Below are positions 22,731-32,357 of a stretch of 64,000 bases of DNA, one piece after another. The notes beneath the pieces were generated by a model. The model was given only the letters and a program-made list of their open reading frames with translations, searched no databases and was not told where the DNA came from. Every line of letters begins with the position of its first letter. Positions within the stretch are counted from its first letter, which is position 1. Source of the DNA: Gramella jeungdoensis (lineage in GTDB: Bacteria; Bacteroidota; Bacteroidia; Flavobacteriales; Flavobacteriaceae); assembly GCF_023805255.1 (NCBI RefSeq), contig NZ_JAMSCK010000001.1, positions 806,001-870,000 of the forward strand, written 5' to 3'. The position numbers and the translations under genes are program-made.

Positions 22731-24041
22731 ATGACTAAAATATACAGCTACGCTTTATGGACGGGCTTTGTTGCTCTCGTCATTACTCTTCTGGTTTGGA
22801 TTTTGGGTTATACAGGCCTCATTCCTCCCCTAACAGTATTTACAGCTGTTAGCCTGGCGCTTGGATTAGGTTCTGTTCACATCCTTAAAACTTATCAGTA
22901 CACTGCATGGATCATTGTGGCGATAATCTGTGGAATGCTGTATCCTGATGCCTTTCTGCACTGGGGTGATTTTGACCTCAGGAATAAATGGGTGATCCTC
23001 ATCGTGGTCCAGCTGGTGATGTTCGGAATGGGAACACAAATGAGCCTGAAAGATTTTTCAGGGCTCAGAACTATGGGAAAAGCGGTCCTAATCGGGCTGG
23101 TATGTCAGTTTTCCATTATGCCTGTAATAGGGTTTCTGCTGACCCTTGGTTTCGATTTTAAGCCTGAAATAGCCGCTGGGATCATACTCATAGGTTCCTG
23201 TTCCAGTGGACTGGCTTCCAACGTCATGGTTTATCTGGCCAACGCCAATCTTACACTGTCTATTACGTTAACAGCAATGGCTACCCTTATAGCTCCGGTG
23301 ATGACTCCATTTCTTATGAAACTTCTGGCGGGAACTTATGTGGAAATTAACTTCCTGGATATGTGTTTCCAGATCATCAAAATAGTGATCGTTCCAATAG
23401 GTGCGGCTTTGCTTTTTGACGGGATGAGAAAAGGCTCGGCAGGTTTCAGAAAGACCGTAAATATGCTCACATTAATATCCGCGGCCTGGTTACTTGCAAT
23501 GATATTCGGTTTCTGGAATTTCTGGGAATCTCAAATTAGCGGAGTGCCTCTTGAAATAGTGAGCTTGATAAACTTTTTACTGGGAGCTATTCTCTTTGGA
23601 AATCTGTATTATCGAATTTATACTATACTACCGAAGATACAGGATTTTATGCCGTTGGTTTCGATGTTTGGGATCATTTATTTTACGACTGTTACCACAG
23701 CAGCCAGTCGGGAAAACCTTCTTGCCATTGGTCTTTTCTTATTGCTGGCTTCCATACTTCATAATTCTTTGGGTTATACCCTGGGTTACTGGCTGAGCAA
23801 ATTATTCGGAATGGATGAGAATTCTTCCAGGACCGTTGCCCTCGAAGTCGGGATGCAAAATGGTGGAATGGCTTCCGGACTCGCAGGAGTAATGGGGAAA
23901 CTGGCGACCCTGGGACTGGCAGCCGCAGTATTCAGTCCGTGGATGAATATATCAGGATCACTCCTTGCAAATTACTGGCGGAAAAGAAGACCTGAAAAAG
24001 CTAAAAGCAGTAAGGTGACAAGACGGTGCAGGATGGTTTAG
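22731..24041 (+). CDS. Bile acid:sodium symporter (BASS/SBF) family transporter
   Basis: A 436-residue inner-membrane protein with about ten to twelve membrane segments. The BASS core runs from about residue 85 with FGMGTQMSLKDF, then ILIGSCSSGLASNVMVYLANANL near residue 150 (the conserved Na+-binding crossover) and VALEVGMQNGGMASGLAG near residue 370. Roughly 75 hydrophobic N-terminal residues precede the usual core, and a basic tail ends the protein. Family members move bile acids, pantoate, pyruvate or other organic acids with sodium. Placed one base after the racemase-like gene, it probably imports an acidic intermediate of this module, such as an apionate-like acid, though export is equally readable. 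Confidence 0.87.
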   Translation: MTKIYSYALWTGFVALVITLLVWILGYTGLIPPLTVFTAVSLALGLGSVHILKTYQYTAWIIVAIICGMLYPDAFLHWGDFDLRNKWVILIVVQLVMFGMGTQMSLKDFSGLRTMGKAVLIGLVCQFSIMPVIGFLLTLGFDFKPEIAAGIILIGSCSSGLASNVMVYLANANLTLSITLTAMATLIAPVMTPFLMKLLAGTYVEINFLDMCFQIIKIVIVPIGAALLFDGMRKGSAGFRKTVNMLTLISAAWLLAMIFGFWNFWESQISGVPLEIVSLINFLLGAILFGNLYYRIYTILPKIQDFMPLVSMFGIIYFTTVTTAASRENLLAIGLFLLLASILHNSLGYTLGYWLSKLFGMDENSSRTVALEVGMQNGGMASGLAGVMGKLATLGLAAAVFSPWMNISGSLLANYWRKRRPEKAKSSKVTRRCRMV

Positions 24042-24084
24042 CTTCGATATTTCATAATTTTAAGACGAATTATCCTTCAGTAAA

Positions 24085-25512
24085 ATGAAATTATATAGAA
24101 TAGTATTGATTTTCACGTTCCTGTTATGCTCAATAACAGGTTTTTCGCAGATAAAGTTTCCTGCGCTTTTTTCTGACAATATGATACTTCAGCAGCAAAC
24201 CGAAGTTCCGGTCTGGGGCTGGGGTGATAAGAATGCAGAATATGAAGTGCAGACTTCCTGGATTCAGGAATCATATTCGGTAAAAACTAATAATTCCGGA
24301 AAATGGCAGGTAAAAGTAAGTACTCCTAAAGCTGGCGGGCCATTTTCGATAACCGTCAAAAATAATGATCAGAGTAAAACCATTAACAACGTCATGATCG
24401 GAGAGGTATGGTTATGCTCGGGTCAGTCCAATATGGAAATGCCGCTAAAAGGATTTCCTGGTCAGCCCGTTTCAGGAGGAAATGAGACTATAGTGAAATC
24501 TTCCAATGATGATATAAGGCTGATTACGGTTCCAAGAGATTCAAAAGTTCAACCTAAAAATGACTTTGAGGGAGCATGGCATGTTGCCAGCCCTGAATAT
24601 ACATCCGATTTTAGTGCAACCGCCTGGTATTTTGGATCATTGTTGAATGACGTTCTGGATGTTCCCGTTGGCCTGATACATGTTTCTTATGGCGGTTCCA
24701 ATGTCGAGGCCTGGATGAATGCTGAAATGCTGAAGGATTTCGAAAGCATAAATGTTCCCGAAACCCCGGAAGATATTGACGAACCTAACAGAACGGCAAC
24801 CGCCTTATATAACGGAATGCTGTCTCCAGTGATAAGTTATGGTATTAAGGGAGCCATCTGGTATCAGGGGGAATCTAATTATGACCGGCCATTTCAGTAT
24901 AAGCAGCTTTTTAAAAAAATGGTGAGCAGCTGGCGGGAAATTTGGGATCAGGGAGAATTCCCGTTCTATTTTGCCCAGATCGCACCTTTTGATTACAGCG
25001 TTTTCACTCCCGATACCATCGTAGAAAAATATAATTCTGCATACCTCAGAGAATCCCAGTTAAAAGCTTCCCATGAAATTGACAATTCGGGGTTGGCGGT
25101 TTTGATGGATGTGGGTGAAAAAGATAATATTCATCCTGCACAGAAGAAAAAAGGAGGTCATCGTCTGGCCTATCTGGCTCTGGCAAAAACTTATGGACTA
25201 AAGGGTTTTGAGTTTCAAAGCCCGGAGTTCAATGCTATGGAGATCAAAGGGAGTACGGTAATTGTTTCCTTTGATAATGTTCCCAACGGTTTAACTTCTT
25301 ACGGTAAAGAGGTGACCGGGTTTCAGATCGCAGGAGAGAACAAGGTTTTTTATCCTGCTAAAACAGTGCTTAGGCGTAAGTCTGTAATGCTGTCTTCTCC
25401 TCATGTAGAAAAACCTGTAGCGATAAGATATTTATTCAAAGATTATGCTGAGGCTGAACTCTTTAGTAATGGCGGTTTACCGGTATCATCTTTCAGAACT
25501 GATGACTGGTAA
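24085..25512 (+). CDS. SASA/sialate O-acetylesterase-like SGNH esterase, exported
   Basis: A 475-residue exported esterase with signal peptide MKLYRIVLIFTFLLCSITGF. The SGNH core shows VWLCSGQSNMEMP with nucleophile Ser115, then the GGSNVEAW block near residue 206, IWYQGESN near residue 257, and a C-terminal KDNIHPAQKKKGGHRLA carrying the Asp/His pair. A small beta-sandwich sits N-terminal to the core (about 25-105). The family was named for sialic acid deacetylation, but members in pectin loci remove acetyl groups from plant glycans. RG-II and RG-I carry O-acetyl groups, so it probably exposes glycosidic bonds for the lyases and hydrolases encoded nearby. Confidence 0.88.
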   Translation: MKLYRIVLIFTFLLCSITGFSQIKFPALFSDNMILQQQTEVPVWGWGDKNAEYEVQTSWIQESYSVKTNNSGKWQVKVSTPKAGGPFSITVKNNDQSKTINNVMIGEVWLCSGQSNMEMPLKGFPGQPVSGGNETIVKSSNDDIRLITVPRDSKVQPKNDFEGAWHVASPEYTSDFSATAWYFGSLLNDVLDVPVGLIHVSYGGSNVEAWMNAEMLKDFESINVPETPEDIDEPNRTATALYNGMLSPVISYGIKGAIWYQGESNYDRPFQYKQLFKKMVSSWREIWDQGEFPFYFAQIAPFDYSVFTPDTIVEKYNSAYLRESQLKASHEIDNSGLAVLMDVGEKDNIHPAQKKKGGHRLAYLALAKTYGLKGFEFQSPEFNAMEIKGSTVIVSFDNVPNGLTSYGKEVTGFQIAGENKVFYPAKTVLRRKSVMLSSPHVEKPVAIRYLFKDYAEAELFSNGGLPVSSFRTDDW

Positions 25513-25527
25513 AATAAAAATTCAAGT

Positions 25528-27879
25528 TTGAAACATATTTTTACAGGCATATTATTTTTAACGGTTCTAAGTCTGCCGGCTCAGATCCCTGAACTTGCCG
25601 ACTATAATCCCGTCTGGACCACACAAAGCGAAAATAGTTCGGAGTCTATGCCGGTTGGGGGTGGTGATATTGGGATGAATGTGTGGGTGGAAAATGGAGA
25701 GGTCTATGCTTATTTTTCCCGAAGCGGCACCTTTGATGAACATAATACTTTTTTAAAACTGGGTAGGCTTAAACTGGAACTTGAGCCCAACCCGTTTAAA
25801 GATAATAAAGGTTTCCGGCAGGAACTTGTTCTTGAAGATGGCTATATAGTTATTGAACAAAACGGAACAAAAGTGAAATTCTGGGTAGACGTTTTCGATC
25901 CGGTGATTCATCTCGAGGTTGAAAGCAAGAAAAAGCTTGAAGCCAGGCTTTCTTATGAAAACTGGAGATATAAGAACCGGGAGGTAAAAGGTCGCGCCAA
26001 TAATGCCAATTCTTATAAATGGGCACCGCAGGGAAAAATAATCACCTATGCCGATTCCATTAATTTTGACCGCAATGCTATTCTTTTTTTTCACCGAAAC
26101 CGTGATACTACCGTTTTTGATGTTGCAGTGAAGCAACAGAAAATGCAAAGTGTAAAAGACCAGATGATGGATCCGCTCGAAGATCTCACATTTGGAGGGT
26201 TTATCTACGGAAAGAATTTCAGTCCTGACGGAACCTATAAGGGAACTTATCAGGATACCGATTTTAAAGCTTATATGCTGAAGAGTGATAAAGCCGTCTC
26301 AAAGCATCATATAAAAATTCAGTTACACACCAGTCAGCCTGATAAAATCAGGGAATGGAAAGACAGTATTACAAAAGCGGTTTCCGGTTATGCTGAGAAA
26401 GAGAAGACGGCCAGGAAGAAGTCGGTAGCTTGGTGGAATGATTTCTGGGATCGCAGTTTCATCTATACTCAACAGAACGATTCTACCCAGAAAGATTCGG
26501 TATTTCAGATAGGCCAGAACTATCAGCTTTTCAGGTATATGCTGGGTAGCAATGCCTATGGTACATATCCCACGAAATTTAATGGCGGCCTCTTTACTTA
26601 CGATCCCGTTTTTGTAGATTCCACGCATACATTCACTCCCGATTTTCGAAACTGGGGAGGGGGTACCATGACGGCTCAGAATCAGCGACTGGTCTACTGG
26701 CCAATGCTGAAGAGCGGTGATTTTGATATGATGCCGGCTCAATTCGGGTTCTACCAGAGAATGCTGAGGAATGCAGAGTTAAGATCTGAAGTTTACTGGG
26801 GCCACGAGGGAGCCTCCTTTACCGAACAGATCGAAAATTATGGCCTGCCCAATCCTTCGGAATATAGCTGGGACCGGCCGGAAGATTATGATGCCGGTAT
26901 GCAGTATAATGCCTGGCTGGAACATCAGTGGGATACGGTGCTTGAATTCTGTGCAATGATGCTGGACCAGTATTATTATGCCGGGAAGGAAGTTAAAGAA
27001 TACCTGCCATTTATAATGAGCAGTCTTAAATTTTTTGACGAGCACTATCAATACCTGGCCGATAAAAGGGGAGCCAGAACATTTGATTCAAATGGGGATT
27101 TGGTGCTATATCCTGGTTCGGCGGCCGAAACTTATAAAATGGCTTATAACGCCAATTCTACCATTTCTGCGCTTAAGGTAGTTTGTGAAAAAATGCTCGA
27201 TTTGCCGGAAGATCTTCTTTCAGGTGAACAGAGAGAATATTTAAAAGAACTGCAGGAAAGAATTCCACCATTGAATTATAGAGAACTGGAAGGTAAAAAG
27301 GTTCTTGCACCGGCAAAAAGCTGGGAACGAATCAACAATACAGAAGTGCCACAATTATATCCGGTGTATCCATGGGGAATCTATGGAATCGGCAGACCTG
27401 GTCTGGAAACTGCCCGGAATACCTGGAAACTTGATCCTGATGCCATAAGGTTCAGGAGTCATGTGGGATGGAAACAGGATAATATTTTTGCAGCAAGACT
27501 GGGGCTTACCAGCGAGGCTGCAAAATATACCAAGCTTAAACTGGCAAATTCAGGCCGGAGGTTTCCGGCTTTCTGGGGTCCCGGTTTTGATTGGGTGCCA
27601 GATCATAACTGGGGCGGCTCAGGAATGATCGGCCTTCAGGAAATGCTGCTTCAAACTGCAGGGGATAAGATTCTCATTTTCCCGGCATGGCCAAAGGACT
27701 GGAATGTGCATTTCAAGCTCCATGCCCCCGGAAATACCGTAGTAGAAGTTAAGTTGGAAGATGGCCAGGCTAAAATAATTGAAGTGACACCGGCTGATAG
27801 GAAAAAGGATATAATCAATCTTTTTAATGCTTCAGAAGCTGAGAAATTGAATTTAAAAATAATGACGAATGAATTATAA
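25528..27879 (+). CDS. DUF5703-like glycoside-hydrolase-type protein, exported
   Basis: A 783-residue protein starting with TTG, the only start that gives the signal peptide MKHIFTGILFLTVLSLPAQ. The N-terminal beta-sandwich (about 25-270) begins NPVWTTQSENSSESMPVGGG, a layout shared with GH95-type enzymes. A helical (alpha/alpha)6-like domain follows (about 290-680), with WGGGTMTAQNQRLVYWPML, YWGHEGASFTEQIENYGLP and LEHQWDTVLEFCAMML. A small C-terminal beta domain ends with ILIFPAWPKDWNVHFKL. It resembles proteins annotated as DUF5703, for which I know no established activity. Overall it looks like a GH95-clan glycosidase. It overlaps the next lyase gene by 11 bases. Confidence 0.7.
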   Translation: MKHIFTGILFLTVLSLPAQIPELADYNPVWTTQSENSSESMPVGGGDIGMNVWVENGEVYAYFSRSGTFDEHNTFLKLGRLKLELEPNPFKDNKGFRQELVLEDGYIVIEQNGTKVKFWVDVFDPVIHLEVESKKKLEARLSYENWRYKNREVKGRANNANSYKWAPQGKIITYADSINFDRNAILFFHRNRDTTVFDVAVKQQKMQSVKDQMMDPLEDLTFGGFIYGKNFSPDGTYKGTYQDTDFKAYMLKSDKAVSKHHIKIQLHTSQPDKIREWKDSITKAVSGYAEKEKTARKKSVAWWNDFWDRSFIYTQQNDSTQKDSVFQIGQNYQLFRYMLGSNAYGTYPTKFNGGLFTYDPVFVDSTHTFTPDFRNWGGGTMTAQNQRLVYWPMLKSGDFDMMPAQFGFYQRMLRNAELRSEVYWGHEGASFTEQIENYGLPNPSEYSWDRPEDYDAGMQYNAWLEHQWDTVLEFCAMMLDQYYYAGKEVKEYLPFIMSSLKFFDEHYQYLADKRGARTFDSNGDLVLYPGSAAETYKMAYNANSTISALKVVCEKMLDLPEDLLSGEQREYLKELQERIPPLNYRELEGKKVLAPAKSWERINNTEVPQLYPVYPWGIYGIGRPGLETARNTWKLDPDAIRFRSHVGWKQDNIFAARLGLTSEAAKYTKLKLANSGRRFPAFWGPGFDWVPDHNWGGSGMIGLQEMLLQTAGDKILIFPAWPKDWNVHFKLHAPGNTVVEVKLEDGQAKIIEVTPADRKKDIINLFNASEAEKLNLKIMTNEL

Positions 27880-30328
27880 ACATATTAGCAGACCCACATT
27901 AATATTACTTGGGATATTCATGTTAGGACTGGGAATTCAGTGTGAATCTCAAAAAGAGCAACCTGAGTTTAAAACCCTTAAGGTAGATCTGGATTTCGCC
28001 GGGCGTAGGCTGGATGAAGTGAATGATCCCTTATATGAATCATGGGTGATCGAAGAAGGTGAGGAAGCTCAGAAAGCATTTGATAGTACGAATATAGTTT
28101 TTAACGGTAATATTACTTCCAGCTGGTATAAAGCTGGGATACAGGCCCCTTATTATGCACAACTGGTGAATGACGGGCTGGTAGCCGAAGGTGCTTTGGA
28201 AATGAAAATTTCAGGACTTCCCGAAGGTCAGCACACGCTTCTTAGTTTTCATAATACATTCGATAGTCCTGAAGCGAGAAGCTTTGCCCCGGTAAATATT
28301 TACGTGAACGGAGAACTTGTAAATACTGTGGAGCCTTCTAATAGAACCGATGCCACCATTAATTCTGCAATGTCCTTTATAAAATTTGATGTTAAGAAGG
28401 GGAAACCGGTTACTATCCGTTTCGAAGCCGATCCAGATGCCGGAGTAGAAAATGAAATAGTTGTATTGAACGGGTTTGAACTGGACGGGCCTAATATGAT
28501 GAACCAGGCACGTAGTCCACAGCCTGAAAATGGTGATGAACATGTGATGATGGAAGAAGGCATTAGTCTTAAGTGGGATTCTCCGGAAGGAATAAAAACA
28601 CACAAACTTTATTTTGGAAAGAACAGGGATGAGGTAGAAAGTGCCAACGAAGATTCCGATCTTTTCAAGGGAGAGATCAGTGAGAATCAGTTTGAAGTGA
28701 AAGATCTCTATTCTATGGACACCTATTACTGGCGTGTAGATGAGATAGATGAAGACGGGGAGATAACCAAAGGTGATGTATGGTCATTCAAACCGGCCCA
28801 GCTTGCCTTTCCAGGGGCTCAGGGATACGGAAGATTTGCCATTGGTGGCCGTGGAGGAAAAGTAGTGGAAGTAACAAATCTTGATGATAGCGGCCCTGGA
28901 AGTTTACGTTACGCTGTGGAAGAAGTGAAAGGACCAAGAACTATCGTTTTCAGGGTTTCAGGAAATATTGAACTGAAATCGAGACTAGTAGTTGGAGATC
29001 CCTATGTTACTATCGCAGGCCAGACCGCTCCCGGCAAAGGAATAACTATTTCGAGAGCTCCTGTAGGACTTACGGGGGATGACGGGATCATTCGCTTTTT
29101 ACGGGTAAGGATAGGTGCCGGAAGAACTTATGACGGGATGGGTCTCACCGGAGCAAATCATAGTATTATTGACCATTGTTCCATTAGCTGGACCATAGAC
29201 GAATCTTTCAGTTCGCGTGGTGCCCATAATATCACACTTCAGCGAACACTGATTTCCGAGGCTTTGAATGTCGCGGGTCACAGTAAATATGAAGAAGGAA
29301 AAATGCATGGATATGCCGCCACCATTGGAGGTGATATTGGCAGTTTTCATCATAACCTTTTAGCTCATAATTACGGCCGAAACTGGAGTATGGGAGGTGG
29401 TCTTGACGGGAACGGTTATTATACCGGCCGCTTGGATATTAGAAATAACGTTGTTTACAACTGGGGTCACAGAACAACCGATGGTGGTGCCCATGAAGTG
29501 AATTTTGTGAATAATTATTACAAACCGGGACCGGCAACCTCTTTATTCTTTGCCCTTACAATGCAACATGAAGGCGTTGGTTTAGGTTCACAAAGGGCCT
29601 ATTTTTCCGGTAATATAATGCCGGGAACTTTTGATCTTTCAAATCAGGAGGAAGGAAGAAGATCTGTTATCACTAATAATGAAAAAGTAGATTATGAAAC
29701 TTTTGTAGATGAACCTTTCTTCCCGTCCTATGTAGATACCCAACCAGCAAGAGTAGCTTATAAAAGTGTGCTGTCTGATGTCGGTTCCAATTTACCACTT
29801 GATGAACACGATAAAAGGATTATTCGTGAAACACTTGATAGCACCTTTACCTACAAAGGGCGTATTAGCAAGCTGGGCGGAATGATAGATACTGAACAGG
29901 ATGTAGGAGGATGGGAGGACTATCCGGAAGAAACACGCCCACAAGACTGGGATTCCGATCATGACGGGCTTCCCGACTGGTGGGAAAAAGCCAAAGGTTT
30001 GAATATAAATTCGGCAAAAGGCGATTTTTCTGATTCTAACCTGGATGAAGACAGGGACGGCTTCACAGAACTTGAAGTATACCTGGGCTGGATGGCCCAT
30101 CCACATTATATTTTAAATAAAGGAGAAGAACTGAGATTAAAGGCCGAAGATCTTTTTAAAGGCTTCACCAAAGATCCAAAATATTCCGTTTCCAGTAAAA
30201 ATGCTTCGATTGAAAACGGAGAGATTGTTTTTTCTTCCGAAGAAGAAGGATTGACAACTATAGAAGCAGAAGTGACCGATAAGGCAGGGGATAAAATGAG
30301 CCGTACAATAAACATTTTTATAAAATAA
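27869..30328 (+). CDS. PL1-family pectate lyase, multi-domain lipoprotein
   Basis: An 819-residue lipoprotein (lipobox LGIQC, Cys25). Domains in order: a beta-sandwich of galactose-binding type (about 35-210), a fibronectin type III-like domain (about 220-310; YYWRVDEIDEDG), a PL1 beta-helix (about 310-660), and a C-terminal calcium-type repeat (DSDHDGLPDWW) plus a tail domain. The lyase domain starts FPGAQGYGRFAIGGRGGKVV and contains SIIDHCSISWTIDES, the IDH motif of pectate lyases, and NNYYKPGPA. It would cleave polygalacturonate by beta-elimination, leaving unsaturated ends. The N-terminal binding modules and lipid anchor suggest cell-surface action on polymer. Confidence 0.9.
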   Translation: MNYKHISRPTLILLGIFMLGLGIQCESQKEQPEFKTLKVDLDFAGRRLDEVNDPLYESWVIEEGEEAQKAFDSTNIVFNGNITSSWYKAGIQAPYYAQLVNDGLVAEGALEMKISGLPEGQHTLLSFHNTFDSPEARSFAPVNIYVNGELVNTVEPSNRTDATINSAMSFIKFDVKKGKPVTIRFEADPDAGVENEIVVLNGFELDGPNMMNQARSPQPENGDEHVMMEEGISLKWDSPEGIKTHKLYFGKNRDEVESANEDSDLFKGEISENQFEVKDLYSMDTYYWRVDEIDEDGEITKGDVWSFKPAQLAFPGAQGYGRFAIGGRGGKVVEVTNLDDSGPGSLRYAVEEVKGPRTIVFRVSGNIELKSRLVVGDPYVTIAGQTAPGKGITISRAPVGLTGDDGIIRFLRVRIGAGRTYDGMGLTGANHSIIDHCSISWTIDESFSSRGAHNITLQRTLISEALNVAGHSKYEEGKMHGYAATIGGDIGSFHHNLLAHNYGRNWSMGGGLDGNGYYTGRLDIRNNVVYNWGHRTTDGGAHEVNFVNNYYKPGPATSLFFALTMQHEGVGLGSQRAYFSGNIMPGTFDLSNQEEGRRSVITNNEKVDYETFVDEPFFPSYVDTQPARVAYKSVLSDVGSNLPLDEHDKRIIRETLDSTFTYKGRISKLGGMIDTEQDVGGWEDYPEETRPQDWDSDHDGLPDWWEKAKGLNINSAKGDFSDSNLDEDRDGFTELEVYLGWMAHPHYILNKGEELRLKAEDLFKGFTKDPKYSVSSKNASIENGEIVFSSEEEGLTTIEAEVTDKAGDKMSRTINIFIK

Positions 30329-30335
30329 GAATACC

Positions 30336-32357
30336 ATGAGAAAAGGATATATTTCATTATTGATTTTTATCGCCACAGTAACCTGTTTCGGGCAGGGACA
30401 GGGTCTGGTAGGGAACGGCGAAAGCCCATACGCTAAATTACGTAGTGTGGGACTGGCAGATGTGTCATGGCAGGATGGCTTCTGGAAGGAACAGTTTGAT
30501 GTGGAGGTCAATAATACACTTCCATATATGTGGAAACTTTATCATAACGAAGAGGTTACGCATGCCTATCGGAATTTCGAGATCGCAGCCGGACTAATGA
30601 AAGGGAAGCATGATGGTCCTTCTTTCCATGATGGTGACTTTTACAAGGTTTTTGAAGGTATGGCGGCCGTATATGCCACTACGAAAGACGAGGAGCTGGA
30701 CAAACAGATGGATGAAGCCATCGCTCTTATCGATAAGGCTCAGCGTGAGGATGGTTACATACATACGCCAGTTATTATTGAAGAAAAATGGGGTACGCTC
30801 GGGGAAGAATATTTAAAACAGCAACTGGGCTTCGAAAAATACAATATGGGTCATTTAATGACGGCGGCCTGTGTACATTACCGTGCGACCGGTAAAACTA
30901 ATTTCCTGGAGGTAGCTAAAGATGTTACTGATTATCTGTATGATTTTTACAAGAAAGCTTCGCCGGAGCTGGCTCGTAATGCGATCTGTCCTTCCCACTA
31001 TATGGGCGTGGTAGAAATGTATCGTACTACGAAAGATCCAAGATACCTGGAACTCGCCCAAAACCTTATCAATATAAGAGGAACCACGGAAGATGGTACC
31101 GATGATAATCAGGACCGAATTCCTTTCAGGGAGCAAACGGAGGCTATGGGGCATGCCGTAAGAGCAAATTACCTGTATGCCGGAGTAGCCGATCTTTATG
31201 CCGAAACCGGGGAAGAGAAGCTGCTGGAAAACCTAAGCTCTATCTGGAATGATGTTGTATATCGGAAAATGTATATCACAGGAGCCTGTGGAGCTTTGTA
31301 TGATGGGGTTTCACCAGACGGAACCTCCTATAATCCGGCCGTGGTTCAGAAAGTACACCAGGCCTACGGCAGACCGTATCAGTTGCCCAATGCAACCGCA
31401 CACACCGAGACCTGTGCGAATATCGGGAATGTTCTATGGAACTGGCGAATGCTTCAGATCACTGGCGAAGCGAAATATGCCGATGTTGTTGAGCTGGCTT
31501 TGTATAACAGCGTGCTTTCGGGAATAAGCCTGAAAGGAGAGGAATTCTGTTATAATAATCCGCTGAATGTTTCAGAGAATTTGCCCTTCGAGCAAAGATG
31601 GGGGAATGAAAGACAGGGTTATATAGCACTTTCCAACTGTTGTGCTCCTAACGTGACACGAACCCTTGCCGAGGTGAATAATTATGCCTACAGTCTTTCG
31701 GAAGAAGGCCTGTACATTAATCTTTACGGAAGCAATAGCCTGAAAACAAATACAAAAGATGGAGGATCTGTAAAGATCAGTCAAAAGTCCAATTATCCCT
31801 GGGATGGTGATATTACCCTGGATATTCAAGAAGTCCCTGATGGTGATTTTGGAATCTTCCTCCGGATCCCGGGTTGGAGCCGTAATGCAGAGATACATGT
31901 AAATGGTAAGGAATATAAAGCAACCGCCAAGCCTGGAAGTTATCTTCAACTAAATGAAAACTGGAAAAAAGGAGATAAGATTCAGTTGAAATTACCAATG
32001 CCTGTAGAACGTATGCAGGCAAACCCCTTAGTGGAAGAAGCCAAAAATCAGGTAGCTATAAAAAGAGGACCCCTGGTCTACTGTCTGGAAACTGAAGAGG
32101 AAAACTCCTGTTATAGCATCAATAATATACTTCTGGATATAGATTCAGATTTTACATCCGAAAAAGAAAGTATAGACAATCGTAACATTTTAGCCTTAAA
32201 AGCTAAAGCTTTCTGTAGAAATGAGAATTGGGATAATGTCCTATACAAACGCATGGATTCTGATTCCAGGGAAAAAGATTTTAGTGTAAAACTGGTTCCT
32301 TATTATGCCTGGGGTAACCGAGGATACAACGAAATGACAGTTTGGCTACCTTATTAA
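30336..32357 (+). CDS. GH127-family glycoside hydrolase, exported
   Basis: A 673-residue (alpha/alpha)6-barrel enzyme with signal peptide MRKGYISLLIFIATVTCFGQ. The zinc/thiol site of GH127 is present: Glu358 and Cys360 in TAHTETCANIG, and Cys435-Cys436 in NCCAPNVTRT. Cys435 is the expected nucleophile. At the offset where HypBA1-type enzymes have their acid/base Glu, 16 residues before the zinc-binding Glu, this protein has Gln342. GH127 members are beta-L-arabinofuranosidases, and one member of the B. thetaiotaomicron RG-II locus removes aceric acid. The altered site and location favour the latter kind of role. It is the last gene before the susC promoter. Confidence 0.9.
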   Translation: MRKGYISLLIFIATVTCFGQGQGLVGNGESPYAKLRSVGLADVSWQDGFWKEQFDVEVNNTLPYMWKLYHNEEVTHAYRNFEIAAGLMKGKHDGPSFHDGDFYKVFEGMAAVYATTKDEELDKQMDEAIALIDKAQREDGYIHTPVIIEEKWGTLGEEYLKQQLGFEKYNMGHLMTAACVHYRATGKTNFLEVAKDVTDYLYDFYKKASPELARNAICPSHYMGVVEMYRTTKDPRYLELAQNLINIRGTTEDGTDDNQDRIPFREQTEAMGHAVRANYLYAGVADLYAETGEEKLLENLSSIWNDVVYRKMYITGACGALYDGVSPDGTSYNPAVVQKVHQAYGRPYQLPNATAHTETCANIGNVLWNWRMLQITGEAKYADVVELALYNSVLSGISLKGEEFCYNNPLNVSENLPFEQRWGNERQGYIALSNCCAPNVTRTLAEVNNYAYSLSEEGLYINLYGSNSLKTNTKDGGSVKISQKSNYPWDGDITLDIQEVPDGDFGIFLRIPGWSRNAEIHVNGKEYKATAKPGSYLQLNENWKKGDKIQLKLPMPVERMQANPLVEEAKNQVAIKRGPLVYCLETEEENSCYSINNILLDIDSDFTSEKESIDNRNILALKAKAFCRNENWDNVLYKRMDSDSREKDFSVKLVPYYAWGNRGYNEMTVWLPY

